This document shows positions 33,437-45,600 of a DNA stretch of 64,000 nucleotides, piece by piece. Under the pieces are notes generated by a model that worked only from the letters and a program-made list of their open reading frames with translations, was not told the DNA's origin and made no database searches. Source of the stretch: Juglans regia (lineage: Eukaryota > Streptophyta > Magnoliopsida > Fagales > Juglandaceae); contig NC_049912.1 in the NCBI RefSeq assembly GCF_001411555.2, positions 575,001 through 639,000 on the forward strand, given 5' to 3'. The position numbers and the translations under genes were made by a program. Every line of letters begins with the position of its first letter. The first letter of the stretch is position 1.

Positions 33437-33639
33437 TGTTGGAGTGAGCTGTAAAATGGGGAACAAATCGGACTAATTATAGGAAGTCTTTTATTGTAAA
33501 ATCCCGCTGTTAGAGGGTCAACCATAATGTCTAGCCTTTGATTTCGTATATCCTAGAATAGCTTCATCCTGTATCTATATATATACTCTTGTACTCTGTT
33601 ATGAATTTATTATTGGAAACAAAAAGGAAAACTTTGACA
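33437..33639 (+). repeat. 5' LTR of the young Copia
   Basis: TGTTGGAGTGAG...AACTTTGACA; TATATATATAC near its 3' half may serve as promoter. Directly followed by the PBS TGGTATCAGAGCC. Confidence 0.95.
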
Positions 33640-33733
33640 TGGTATCAGAGCCTGCCACAGGACGAATGTGGGCCTACACTACTTACCTCGTGACAAGGAC
33701 CAGAAAAAATAATGGCCTGCACGTGAGGGAGGG

Positions 33734-33852
33734 TGTTGAGGAATAATCCCACATTGACTGTGGACAAGGTCTTGGGCATGTTTATAAGCAATGAGCAATC
33801 CTCTCTTATACAACCGGTTTTATGAGATGAGTTAGGCCCATGAATTTCATCA
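33734..33852 (+). repeat. Inner LTR-like unit with a second PBS (TRIM-like)
   Basis: This 119-bp unit starts TGTTGAGGAATAATCCC and ends GAATTTCATCA. It is preceded by a purine tract (CGTGAGGGAGGG) and followed by TGGTATCAGAGCGGG, so it has every landmark of an LTR placed before a PBS. Its sequence is unrelated to the outer LTRs. It contains GTTTATAAGC, a possible TATA element. Confidence 0.75.
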
Positions 33853-33924
33853 TGGTATCAGAGCGGGATCCTAGGATCTTTGCTCCATTCACCCACTAAC
33901 CAGAAGCTCTGGTATTCAGCAACC

Positions 33925-36900
33925 ATGGCAGAGTCCAGTCTTGATGATTGGACGACCAAAATGACAGAGGCCTTGACCAGAGTCCAGACCTCTTCTCACA
34001 CCCCATTTGATTCTTCGACTGTTCCCATTGGCATTAAGTTGGATGGTTCTAACTATGCCTTATGGTCCCAAGTTGTCGAGATGTATATCTCTGGCAAAGA
34101 CAAACTCGGGTATATTACTGGCGACTCCCCACAACCTCTTGAAACAGATCCATCCTTCCGAAAATGGCGGACTGAAAATGCCATTGTCAAAGGATGGTTG
34201 ATCAACTCAATGGAATCCTCCCTGATCGGCAATTTCATTCGATTCCCGACTGCAAAACAGGTTTGGGATTCTATTGCCACAACTTACTTTGATGGGACTG
34301 ATACATCCCAAGTATATGATCTTCGGCGTCGTGTAACTCGTACGCGACAAGCTGGTGTATCCATTGAAAAAGATTACACTGATCTTCAAGGCCTATGGCG
34401 CAAAATTGATTTCCATCGTCCTAACCTGATGAAATGTGCGATTGATATTCAGAAATATAACTCCATTTTACAGGAAGAAAGAGTCTATGTCTTCCTTGAT
34501 GGCTTAGATGACCGGCTGGATAACATTCGCAGTGATGTACTTCAATTACAACCTTTTCCTACAGTTGAGCAGGCCTATGCCCATGTTCGGCGAGAAGATA
34601 TTCGGCAAATTGTTATGACATCTAGTGGAGACAGTGCCTCTGGTGCAGTTATGGTGTCTAAAGGTTTCAAACCAAGGAAGTTGAACCCAACATCCAAATC
34701 TAAGCCTCAATCTGATGAAGGAAAATGCACACACTGCGGCAACATGAAACATACCCGTGAGACTTGTTTCAAATTACATGGGTATCCTGATTGGTGGAGT
34801 GATTTTCAGGCAAAGAAAAAACGTGAGGGAGCTGGCACAAATGAAGGCACAGGCAGAGCAGCTATAGTCAATGCTGAACCACAATTGTCCCTTACTGCAC
34901 AACTCGAATCCACAAATAATTTCGCACCACTCAGTGATCAAGGTAACTATGGACAAGTGTGTATTACATCTCATTCTCGGGCTGATGGTATGTGGATTAT
35001 AGACTCCGGGGCCACCGATCACATGACGTTTGATTCCCATGATTTTTCGCACATCACTCAGCCCAGACGAACTCGCATTGCAAATGCTAATGGAGTTCAA
35101 TATCCGGTTACAGGGGCTGGAACAGTTGCCTTATCCTCTTCCCTTTCATTATCTCACACTTTACTGGTTTCTTCTCTATCAAATAAACTGCTATCTGTTA
35201 GTCAACTTACAACAGACCTCAATTGTGTGGTGTTAATGTATCCTACCTTTTGTCTTCTTCAGGATATTCTCACCAAGGAGATCATTGGGCGTGGTACTAA
35301 AAAGGGGGGACTATACTACATGAATGACTTCATCTCAGGAAGAGCCAATCACATATACCATGCACCTAGTGACAAAGAAAGGCAAATTTGGCTTCTGCAC
35401 AATCGCTTGGGGCACCCCTCGTTTGGATATTTGAAACATTTATTTCCAGCTTTATTCTCTACTTTACAGCCCTTAGATTTTAAGTGTAAGACACGCATCG
35501 TTGCCAAAAGTCATAGAGTCCCTTATCATGTACGCCAAACCAAACGGGATGTACCTTTTTCTCTAGTACACTCAGATGTATGGGGACCCTCTCCAGTACC
35601 TACTCCATCTGGTATTAAGTGGTTTGTAATTTTTGTTGATGATTGCACTAGAATGACGTGGTTGTATTTGCTTAAACGAAAAGAAGAAGTTTTTGGTGTT
35701 TTTCAATCATTCCATGTTATGGTCCAAACACAGTTTTCAACCAAGATCAAGACCCTTCGTACTGACAATGGAGGGGAATATGTCAATAAAAAATTTCAAA
35801 CTTACTTCCAAACCCATGGCCTTATCCATGAAACTTCATGCTCCCAAACCCCGCAACAAAACGGCACTGCCGAAAGGAAGAACCGACACATCTTAGAGAC
35901 AGCACGAGCTCTATTAATTGGAGCACATGTACCTCATCGGCACTGGGATGATGCTGTGGCTACTGCAGTGTATTTACTCAATCGAATGCCTTCTAAAGTC
36001 TTAAACTTTCAAACCCCTTTACAGATTCTTTCAAGCCATGTTTCCTTGCCCACTGTCTTAATGCTTTCTCCACGGCTGTTTGGCTGCGTTGCGTTTGTTC
36101 ATCTCCATAAGAACCAACGTACCAAGTTGGATCCTTGTGCAATCCGATGTCTTTTCCTGGGGTATGCTCTGCATAAGAAAGGGTATCGGTGCTACGACCC
36201 TCTTACCAACCGTACTTACATCACCATGGATGTCACATTTCTCGAATCGGAAACCTTCTTCCCATCCCCGACAACCAAATCATCTCTTCAGGGGGAGCCT
36301 CAAGATGAAGAGTTGAGTTGGTTGGCAACTGCATGGCCCTAATTTGAATGCAACTCAGAGGAGCCTAATGATGAAGACACCGAGACAAGGCTGCATGTTG
36401 AGAGCTCTCCAGTGGTAGATATGGATGGTGTGGAATCTCATGAATCTCCTGCAGCTGCAGGTGATATAGTCATACCAGTTGAGTCTGAAAATGTGGAACG
36501 TACTGAAGCCGAATTCTCATTTCCTGAGATTGAAGTTGAAGCTGAAGGCCCCTGTCCTGAGAATGAAGTTCCCCACTCTTTAGTACCCGAAGGCCCTTCT
36601 CCTGAGAATATCACTGAGGTAAGTTTCCCTACCATTTCATCTCCCACCAATAATTTGAATGCAACTGTGCAATATGTATTACCTGACAGACACAATCGGG
36701 GCAAGCCACCAAGCCGATACTCTCCAGAAGTGGAAGATAGACGATCCAAATATCCTATTGCCAACTATGTGTCTACTCACGGGCTATCCGAACCACTCAA
36801 GACCTTTGCACATCAACTATCCTCAGACAATATTCCCAAGAATATTGAAGAGGCATTTTCTGATCCAAGATGGGGTCAAGCAATAAAGGAGGAATTCGAG

Positions 36901-38364
36901 GCATTGCAGAAAAATGATACTTGGAGGCTAGTTTCACTGCCGGAAGGAAAGAAGACAGTAGGGTGCAAGTGGGTTTTCTCCATTAAATACAATGCTAATG
37001 GATCAATTGACCGATACAAAGCGAGGCTCGTGGCAAAGGGATATACTCAGACATATGGTATTGATTATCAAGAAACTTTCTCGCCGGTGGCAAAGCTAAA
37101 CACTGTTAGAGTTTTGTTATCTCTTGCAGCAAATTTAGATTGGCCATTACACCAATTTGATGTAAAAAACGCATTCCTCCATGGCAATCTAGAAGAAGAA
37201 GTTTTCATGGACCCTCCACCAGGGTACTCGGCAGGGAATAAAGTTGTGTGTAAGCTACAAAAAGCCTTGTACAGATTGAAACAATCACCTCGTGCATGGT
37301 TTGGACGATTCAGTACAGCTATGAAAAAATATGGTTTTCTACAAAGTAACTCGGACCACACTCTCTTCCTTAAGCACCAATCTGGAAAAGTGACAGTATT
37401 GATTGTCTATGTAGACGATATGATCATTACGGGTAATGACCAAGAAGAAATTTCTAGACTCCAAGAACAACTATCAGCTGAATTCGAAATGAAGAACCTA
37501 GGAGGACTCAAGTACTTCCTAGGGATCGAAGTGTCTAGATCAAGCCAAGGCATATTTTTATCTCAGAGAAAATATATATTAGACTTGCTGTCTGAAGTTG
37601 GGTTACTGGACTGTAAACCAGCCGAGACCCCCATTATACAAAATCATAAACTTGGGGAATATATCGATCAAGTGCCTACTGATAAAGAGAGGTATCAGCG
37701 AATAGTTGGCAAGCTCATCTACTTGTCACATACTCGACCGGATATAGCTTACGCTGTGAGTGTAGTGAGCCAATTCATGCACTGTCCGAGTGAAGATCAC
37801 ATGAATACAGTAACTAGAATATTGCGGTACCTAAAGTCTTCTCCTGGAAAAGGGCTAATGTTTTCCAAAAATGGTCATTTGAAGGTTGATGGCTACACCG
37901 ACGCTGACTGGGCAGGAAATATGTTAGACAGGAAATCAACCTCAGGCTATTTCACATTCGTAGGAGGCAATCTTGTTACATGGAAGAGTAAGAAACAGAA
38001 AGTGGTCGCATTATCTAGTGCTGAAGCAGAATTCCGAGGAATGGCCAAGGGCCTATGCGAACTTCTCTGGCTTAGGAGGTTACTAACCGAGATCGGCTTT
38101 GCTCCCAACTCAGAAATGAATCTGTTCTGTGACAATAAAGTAGCCATTGATATCTATCATAATCCTATCCAACATGATCGGACCAAGCATGTTGAGGTCG
38201 ATCGTCACTTTATTAAACAGAATGTTGAAGAGAAAATTATTCGATTCCCATTTGTTAAGTCTGAGGACCAGTTAGCAGATGTACTCACGAAAGCAGTATC
38301 TAGCAGAAACTTTCACATCTCACTTGACAAGTTGGGCATTAGAGACATCTATGCACCAACTTGA
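33925..38364 (+). pseudogene. Copia gag-pol polyprotein, one in-frame stop
   Basis: Start ATG 33,925 (context CAACCATGG) with MAESSLDDW. In order: gag UBN2-type domain (about 33,990-34,620), zinc knuckle CTHCGNMKHTRETC (34,726-34,767), protease DSGATDH (35,002-35,022), integrase with HNRLGHPS and a DDE core (HSDVWGP, TDNGGEYV, QNGTAERKN), reverse transcriptase (FDVKNAFLHG; catalytic YVDD at 37,408-37,419) and RNase H (DADWAGN; FCDNKVAI). A TAA at 36,340-36,342, between integrase and reverse transcriptase, is the only interruption and the frame is otherwise continuous. The integrase zinc site reads CKTR, with Arg (35,494-35,496) where the family has the second Cys, so integrase function is doubtful too. 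The full frame would be about 1,479 codons, normal for Copia. Confidence 0.9.
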
Positions 38365-38371
38365 GGAGGAC

Positions 38372-38574
38372 TGTTGGAGTGAGCTGTAAAATGGGGAACA
38401 AATCGGACTAATTATAGGAAGTCTTTTATTGTAAAATCCCGCTGTTAGAGGGTCAACCATAATGTCTAGCCTTTGATTTCGTATATCCTAGAATAGCTTC
38501 ATCCTGTATCTATATATATACTCTTGTACTCTGTTATGAATTTATTATTGGAAACAAAAAGGAAAACTTTGACA
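38372..38574 (+). repeat. 3' LTR of the young Copia
   Basis: Appears identical to 33,437-33,639 and is followed by TTTTG. Confidence 0.95.
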
Positions 38575-38747
38575 TTTTGTTCTTACATTTGATATTTAGC
38601 TCATGTAAAGATAAAATATAAATAATTAAAACTACCAATTCCCATCAAATTAAGTTTTTGAAATAAGAAGTAGTGATTTAATTATTTAATTATATTTTTT
38701 CGCTTCGACCAGCTTCTTACTAATGAATTTTTTGGGGCGTAGTATTT

Positions 38748-41561
38748 TCAATTAAAAGCAGCACAATCACGACGAATGTTGCCATTCTTCCCTGTCTTGA
38801 CCCCGACGCGACCGAGCTTGGTGATGGCGGAGACAAAGGCGGTTTCAAAGGCAGTAGTGCTGACTGCCCAACTGTTTACAGTTGGCCTGGACCTTGTGTC
38901 CGTGAACAGAACTTGGTCCGAGCTGAACAGTCCCTTGCCTTGTTGCAGATTCTTAAAGTATGCTTTATCAAAGGTATTGGGCGAGATTGGGTCCATGTTG
39001 ACGACTATCGTGGGGTCCACATTCTTTGGACACTGTGATTGCAGCTGAGCTGCATAATTCTTGTCCAGCGTAGGGTCCACTGGGTTTTGACGGCTGAAAT
39101 TGTATATCCGGTTTGCAAATCGGCCGCAGTGAGAGAATCCGACGGTATGTGCAGCTGCAATATTAGATTAATTAATATGCAAATCATACAATTTTTTTCC
39201 CCCATGATCACATTCTTATTATATGTTAGGTATATAGCACATGAAGCACGCAAAAAGACAGTTTGAGTAGTACTACGTACGTATACTCTGAGTTGGAAAA
39301 TAATTCAGGATCATTCATCGTATTCTATTTCGGAACGACGAATGATGGAAATAGAATGCGACGTGTGATGATCACGGGACCATATATATATATATATATA
39401 TATAGGAAATTGTTAAATGTATTTAAGAAAATTTTATAAAAAAATTTATTTTTCTACATGTCAATTATTAATAAGTTAAAGATTATGAAATTTAAAATTT
39501 AAAATTTAAGTTTTAAAAGAAAACTAATAAAATAAATATTGTAAGTAAAAATGTAACTAGTCCTTATATATATACTGGGAAATGCTATATCTCCCGCTTG
39601 GAGCTCCCGCTTGAGATTAGTGTATTTTTTATGTGTTTTTTTTTAAATTATTTTTTATATAGATTTTTTTAATAATTTTAAATATTTTTAAAAAATAAAA
39701 AAATTTAAAATATTATTAAAAAATACTTTCTTAATCACGAAGTAAAATAAAAAATCATAAAAAAATATTTTTTTATTTTACTTCGTGATTAAGGAAGTAT
39801 ATTTTAATGAATTTTTTTTTACTTTCTAATTAAGGAAGTATTTTTAATGATGTTCTAAATTTATTTTATTTTTTTAAAAATATTTTTTATAATTTTTTAT
39901 TTTACTTCATGATTAAGAAAATATTTTTTAATATATATTTTTTTACTTTCTGATTAAGAAAATATTTTCTGAATGATGTTTTAAATTTATTTTATTTTTT
40001 TAAAATATTTTAAAATAATAAAAGATCTATATAAAAAATTACTTAAATAAAATACATGTAAAATAACACTACACCCCAGCAGGAGCCCCCAGCGGGGGCT
40101 GTAGCATCACCCATATATATACATCATTCACAGTTTAGACCAATATAAGAGGCCTGGACGTTTTACTGTCCGAATTTGGAAAGTAATGCAGTGACATAGA
40201 ATTTAAAAATATTTCATCGCGAATTCGTAAAGAAGAATATTTGATCTGTGCATGAGAGGTTCTTTTGAGTTCTATGAAATTTTTTTTTATTTTGTTTGTT
40301 ACAAAAATTAAGGTAAGATGTTTTGATGAGTGAGATTACCTTGATTTAAAGACATGACGTGGATTGATTTTTTTTTTTTTTTTTTGAGAATTTAATAATA
40401 ATAATAAATCTGATTTCCAAAGATCACGTAGAGATCACATGAGTCTGTAATAGAATTTGCAGTTGCACTTTGTAAAATCAAGGACATAGGTACACACGGC
40501 GACAGTAGTAGTGGAGGGTGTTGCGTAGACGTGCATGCATGCGTACCTGAGAGAGCAACCATATCCGTTTGGGAGAGACCATTGGCAGCAAACATTGTAT
40601 TGAGCTGGTCCAAATTAAATAATGGCTTTGGCAGCTTCCCTTCTACGCTCGTTGCTTTTGAGCTCACCCCGTCCATTCTTCCCAACTCCACAGCATAAGA
40701 AGGCCCCCCAGACTACACCTCATCATGATCATCATTTAACCCCACATTTAGATATTTTGATTACCTTTTCTTATTATTGAGAGCAGAAAAAAGAAACGAC
40801 AAATCTAAACTCATCATCCTCTTATCATTCCTCCATGATCTAAAAACTATTTATTATGTTTTATTTATCTACAAATATCAAAACGTTGAGAGGATAGTGC
40901 TTCTAAAGAGATTGAAGTATAATTTATAATGAGATCAAGAATGAAAGACTGTGGACTCTATGAGAACGTTGAAGCAACCAACCAGTGCAATGACGTCTCG
41001 GGTTGCCATTGCGAGAATATCAGCGCAGGAGACTTTGTTTTTGCAGCTTGGGACAGCATCAACAGCTTCTTTGGCTTTGATCACGGTGTCAAAGCCATCC
41101 CCTGCCAAGGACAGATTATCAGGGTGGTCCTTCTCCGCCTTGTTGCTTCCAGTAGACTGTATAATTACAGAGGCATCACAACCCTACAATTTTTAATTGA
41201 GTTATTTACTTACCATCAGACACAGCTAGTATGCAGTAAAACCCGAAATGATCAGCAAATGGAGAACTGGTACTTAATTGTAGCGTTCAACATGAAATGA
41301 TCTCATGTCTGTCGTTGTTATGTGTCATTTTTTAAATTTTACCTGGACAAAGCAGTCATGAAAAAAGAGACGGATAGTTGCAGCAACTGCGACCGAAGTT
41401 TGTTCAACTTTCTTTCCAACTGCATCTCTTACGATGGTTTCGACATTGGGGCAGACGTTGGCATAGTAGTTTTGCTTTAGTTGTGCCGACACTGTGTAAG
41501 GGTAGAGGCCGCAGAAACCTAAGATCAAAAGTGACCACGCAAGAACAAACCGAGCATCCAT
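38748..41561 (-). CDS. Class III secretory peroxidase, gene 1
   Basis: Four exons on the minus strand: 41,561-41,343, 41,183-40,983, 40,712-40,547 and 39,154-38,748, all with GT..AG introns, together 993 bases and 330 residues. This is the classical four-exon peroxidase structure. A signal peptide (about residues 1-26) precedes a mature start at Gln. Heme-site landmarks are [10 protein letters not shown] (Arg64, distal His68) and [10 protein letters not shown] (proximal His198); the end is [10 protein letters not shown]. The sequence places it with the PRX35/50/51/73 group, apoplastic enzymes that use hydrogen peroxide to oxidise wall phenolics and extensins. Intron 3 is 1,392 bp because a foldback element sits in it. 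The ATG at 41,561 is preferred because the longer open frame has no ATG and a TATA box lies only about 40 bp upstream. The gene appears intact. Confidence 0.92.
39384..39404. repeat. (TA)n microsatellite in peroxidase intron 3
   Basis: Short TA tract in the enlarged intron. Confidence 0.9.
39577..40112. mobile_element. Foldback element with long TIRs inside peroxidase intron 3
   Basis: The left end GGGAAATGCTATATCTCCC and the right end, read inverted, GGGTGATGCTACAGCCCCC open inverted repeats that can be followed for roughly 110 bp (GGAGCTCC/GGGGGCTCC, then ATTTTTTATATAGAT). The interior contains several palindromic copies of ACTTC(G/A)TGATTAAG. It is A/T-rich and non-coding. Long TIRs suggest a Mutator-like derivative; the target duplication is obscured by TA repeats on both sides. 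Confidence 0.7.
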
Positions 41562-41601
41562 TTGAGTGGCCAATCCGAAGCTTTGCACTATCGGAAGATT
41601 T

Positions 41602-41611
41602 CTTATATATA
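41602..41611 (-). promoter_or_regulatory. TATA box of peroxidase gene 1
   Basis: Minus-strand TATATATAAG ends about 40 bp upstream of the chosen ATG. This implies a very short 5' leader and supports the start at 41,561. Confidence 0.55.
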
Positions 41612-41811
41612 TGTACCAGTGCTATCTATATGGGTGTCTCTACTACTCGATGCATGGTTTGGAGTGAATTAAAAGGGACGTATATATCTAGAAAGATCAA
41701 AGGAGCTGTAGTGGATGAGTGGTCACAAACTGCACCCACTTGATGAATTAGAATCTTCTCTAGTCTCTTTAGCCATGCAAGAACATATATATTGCTGTTA
41801 TTATTAGAACA

Positions 41812-41950
41812 CATTACAAGAAAAATGAGTTTTTTTTAACTATTTGTTTGCGGTAAAAAAATTATTTATAATTAAAATAAATTTATTTTAACTATAAATA
41901 ATCATTTTGTTAAAATTAACTGACCATAAATAAGTAGTTTTCTTGTAATG
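41812..41950. mobile_element. CACTA-like MITE, copy 1, in the peroxidase 1 promoter
   Basis: Termini CATTACAAGAAAAATGAG and TTTTCTTGTAATG are inverted repeats of the CACTACAAGAAAA type. The flanks are ACA on both sides (41,809-41,811; 41,951-41,953), a perfect 3-bp target duplication. 139 bp, non-coding, partly palindromic. It lies about 250 bp upstream of the peroxidase start codon. Confidence 0.8.
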
Positions 41951-41953
41951 ACA

Positions 41954-42365
41954 TAAATTAAGCCATTAAATTCAACTCATGTCCATCATGTATTATCAGT
42001 TCGAACCAATTAATTATTGTTAAAGCTAACGGAAATGATCAGTTTGATTAAGACATTGATTTTGGGTCTGTTAATTTACATATATCAATATACGTAAATT
42101 AGCCACCTCGGATAAAGGTCTTATCCAGAAACTATATACAACCACATATTTGAGTACTTTCAGAGCACGAGAAAAATGAAAACCCAAAACGTGTTCGATC
42201 TTTTTAAGTGAAGAGAATATCATGGATCGAACGTGGTCCAGACTCCAAAGAGAAATACATGTGTGGGTGCGAGACAGAGAGATCATGAGTGGCTAATAAG
42301 TGAGTACCATCCCCACCACCACAACAACATTTTAGGATATTCAATGCACGCTACGTATAATCATA
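41954..42365. other. Intergenic, upstream of peroxidase 1
   Basis: No gene seen. Ends at the Copia target duplication CCAAC. Confidence 0.5.
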
Positions 42366-42370
42366 CCAAC

Positions 42371-42617
42371 TGTTAAAAGAATAAAATTAAAAGAAAAAGA
42401 AACATTCTTCTGTAAATGTATATATTCCGTATATCTGTACATGAGTCTTACATCACTTTATATTGGCACCAAGCCATGAGTGTCCAGAGGACAAAGAGGT
42501 AATTCTAAGATAAGTTTGTTATAACAGAAAGCAGAGTATTAAAGCTTCTAGAGCTGCTGAGTTGGATTAGCTAGCTTGGATTTATTTGAGTGTATAGTTT
42601 CTTGAGTAAGGTTGATA
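42371..42617 (-). repeat. 3' LTR of the minus-strand Copia
   Basis: Plus-strand ends TGTTAAAAGAATA and AAGGTTGATA. The last 70 bases of the polyprotein frame extend into it. Confidence 0.9.
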
Positions 42618-45600
42618 CGCCCCCTCGAGTCAACTGGGGTATCAATCACAGTAAGACTCGATCTTAGACTGAAGAAACGATCAGAAACCAATGGCTTAGT
42701 GAACACATCAGCAAGTTCATCTTTGCTGCTGCAGAATTGAACTTGAAGTGTCTTTGCTGCTACTCTATCTCGAACGAAGTGAAAGTCCACATCCATATGC
42801 TTGGTTCTTGAGTGATACACTGGATTGGAGTTTAAGTATGTTGCTCCAAGGTTATCACACCACAGAACAGGTGGTTGAAAAAGTGAGAAACCAAGATCCT
42901 TAATCAAGGTTTGTAACCAAATAAGTTCTGCTGTTGTGTTTGCCAAGGATTTGTATTCAGCTTTTGTACTTGAACGAGCAACGGTATGTTGCTTGCGGGA
43001 ACTCCAGAAAATCAAATGATTGCCCAAAAATATACAGAAACCTTCTGTAGACCTCCTATCATCAGGGCATCCAGCCCAGTCTGCATCTGAGTAGGCATGA
43101 AGTGTAAAACCAGTTCTTTTATTGGAGAAAAACAATCCATGATTAATGGTGGATTTGAGATATTGAAGAATTCTTTTTACTGCTGTCCAGTGAGTGTTTT
43201 TTGGTTCATGCATGAATTGGCAAACTTTGTTAACAGCAAATGAAACATCAGGTCGAGTTAGAGAGAGGTACTGAAGACTACCAACAATGCTTCAAAACAA
43301 AGTGACATTTTCAAAAGATGGAGAATCAAATTTAGAGAGACAGGTTGAAGCAGACATGGGAGAAGAAATTGGATTGGCAGCAAGCATATTAGTTTTCTTT
43401 AACAAATCAGAAATGTATTTTCTTTGTGAAAGAAGTAAACCATCACTGAGATAATTAAGCTCTAAGCCAAGAAAATAAGACAAATTACCCAAATCAGTGA
43501 CAGGAAAGGCACGACCCAAGGAATCAAGTAATTGATCAACATCAGAATTAGAGGATGATGTAATAATCATATCGTCTACATAGACAAGAATAAAAATACA
43601 GAGATTACTTTTATGCAGAATAAACAATGATGGGTCACCCTTAGACACCACAAAGCCATAATTATGGAGCCAGGAACTAAGTTCTAAGAACCAAGCTCTC
43701 GGAGCTTGCTTAAGACCATAAATGGCCTTGTTTAATTTGCAGACAAAATTAGGCCGCACAGAATCAATGAATCCTTGCGGTTGTTGCATGAAGACAGTCT
43801 CAGTGAGAGTGCCATGAAGAAAAGCATTTTGTATGTCAATTTGCCTAAGATTCCAACCTTTAGAAACAGCAAGAGATAAAACTAAACGAATGGTTGAGGG
43901 TTTTACCACAGGACTGAAAGTCTCAATATAATCAATACCGTGCTGTTGGTGGAAGCCTTTAGCCACAAGCCTCGCTTTCCTTCGTTCAATAAAGCCATCG
44001 GGTCTTAGCTTGGTACGAAATACCCATCTGTAACCAACGACATTAGTGATAGAGGAATGAGGTACAAGGGTCCATGTGTTTGTTTTGACAAGGGCTTCAA
44101 ATTCTTTGGTCATGACTAATTTCCATTCAGGAAATTTTGAGGCAACATTGAAGGAGGTGGGATCATCGGGAGTTATGGCAGTGGAGAGGTAGCAGTGGCG
44201 AGTTGAGAATGGAACCGTGCCATCAATGATGATGCGAGGACGAGAAGAATTTGTATGGGATCGTGTAATTATGGGAGAACGAGGAGGATTTAAGAAAGGA
44301 GGATTTTGAGAAGGTAAAAGGGAGGATTCGGCGAGAGGATTGAATGTAGGGTTCGGTGCAGAGAGATTTGGGGGAGAAATCGCAGAGTTCGTAGAAGAGG
44401 AGGAGTCTGAAGTGGGTTCATGGAGTGAATTAATGATGGGCTGAGAAGAGAAAGTGTTGATGGGCCTGATTTGTGATGTGGGCCGAGGATGATTAGAGTG
44501 TTGAGGAGAGAAAGAAGACAAAGGAGTGGGAGCTGGACCCAGAATGGAGGCACAGGGAAGGGAAACTGTTTGTGAGTTGGGCTGGGCGCAGGGGAGCGAA
44601 ACAGTTTGTGGGTTGGGCTGGGCGTGAGATGGAGTTTTGGTGAGCTGATGGTAAGGAAAGCTTTTCTCATTAAAAACAACATCTCGAGAAATATAAAGGC
44701 GGTTGGAATGTTGATCAAGACATTTGTAACCTTTGTAAGTTGGACTATATCCAAGAAAAAGACATGATGTGGAGCGGAAACTTAGTTTATGGCAATTGTA
44801 AGGACGGAGATTTGGCCAACATACACAACCAAAAACCTTTAAAAATGAATAATCCGGGGGTTTGTGGTACACCATAAAATATGGAGTACGATTTTGCAAA
44901 ACTGGTGTGGGGAGTAAATTAATGAGATATGTGGCTGTTTCAAACGCATCATCCCAATAAGACAAAGGGAGAGAGGCTTGAGCTAAAAGTGCAAGGCCAG
45001 TTTCGACAATGTGTCGATATTTTCTTTCAACAAGTCCGTTTTGTTGATGTGTGTGGGGACAAGAAAAACGATGTGTAATTCCAAGGCTTTTGCAAAAATT
45101 TGTGAGAGGACGAAATTCTCCTCCTGCATCCGTTTGAATAGAAATAATTTTTGAGTCAAAAAATCGTTTAGCAAAAGAAATAAAAGAAGAAAAAACATTA
45201 AGAACATCAGATTTGTTTTTAAGAGGAAAAAGCCATGTAAATCTAGTAAAATGATTCACTATTGATAGATAATACTTGAATCCATTTCTTGAAACAAAAG
45301 GGGCCGGACCCCATACATCAGCCCATAAAACATCTAAAGGTTTAACAGAATGAGTGGTGCCCACTTTAAAAGGTAACTGATGGGCTTTTGCTGGAGGACA
45401 TTGAGAACAATTGAAAGAGGTGTTTGGGAAATATGGCAAGCAGGTGGTGCGCAGGACACGAGCAACAATTGCAAGAGACGAATGACCGAGCCTTTGATGC
45501 CAACAATCCAGAGAAACTTTTTCACCAATGTAAGCGGATGGAGGTGTAGATTGAAGAGACGATGGAAAGAGATAGAGACCATTACTCGTTGGACTGCTGA

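Larger units (their letters stand above)
33437..38574 (+). mobile_element. Copia retrotransposon, very young, with an extra inner LTR/PBS module
   Basis: The LTRs of 203 bp (33,437-33,639; 38,372-38,574) look identical base for base, and a perfect 5-bp target duplication TTTTG lies at 33,432-33,436 and 38,575-38,579. A PBS (TGGTATCAGAGCC) follows the left LTR and a purine tract (TTGAGGAGGAC) precedes the right LTR. The polyprotein frame runs from 33,925 to 38,364 with one in-frame TAA. Unusually, the 5' untranslated interior contains a second, different LTR-like unit (33,734-33,852) with its own PBS at 33,853. Identical LTRs imply very recent insertion. Confidence 0.92.
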
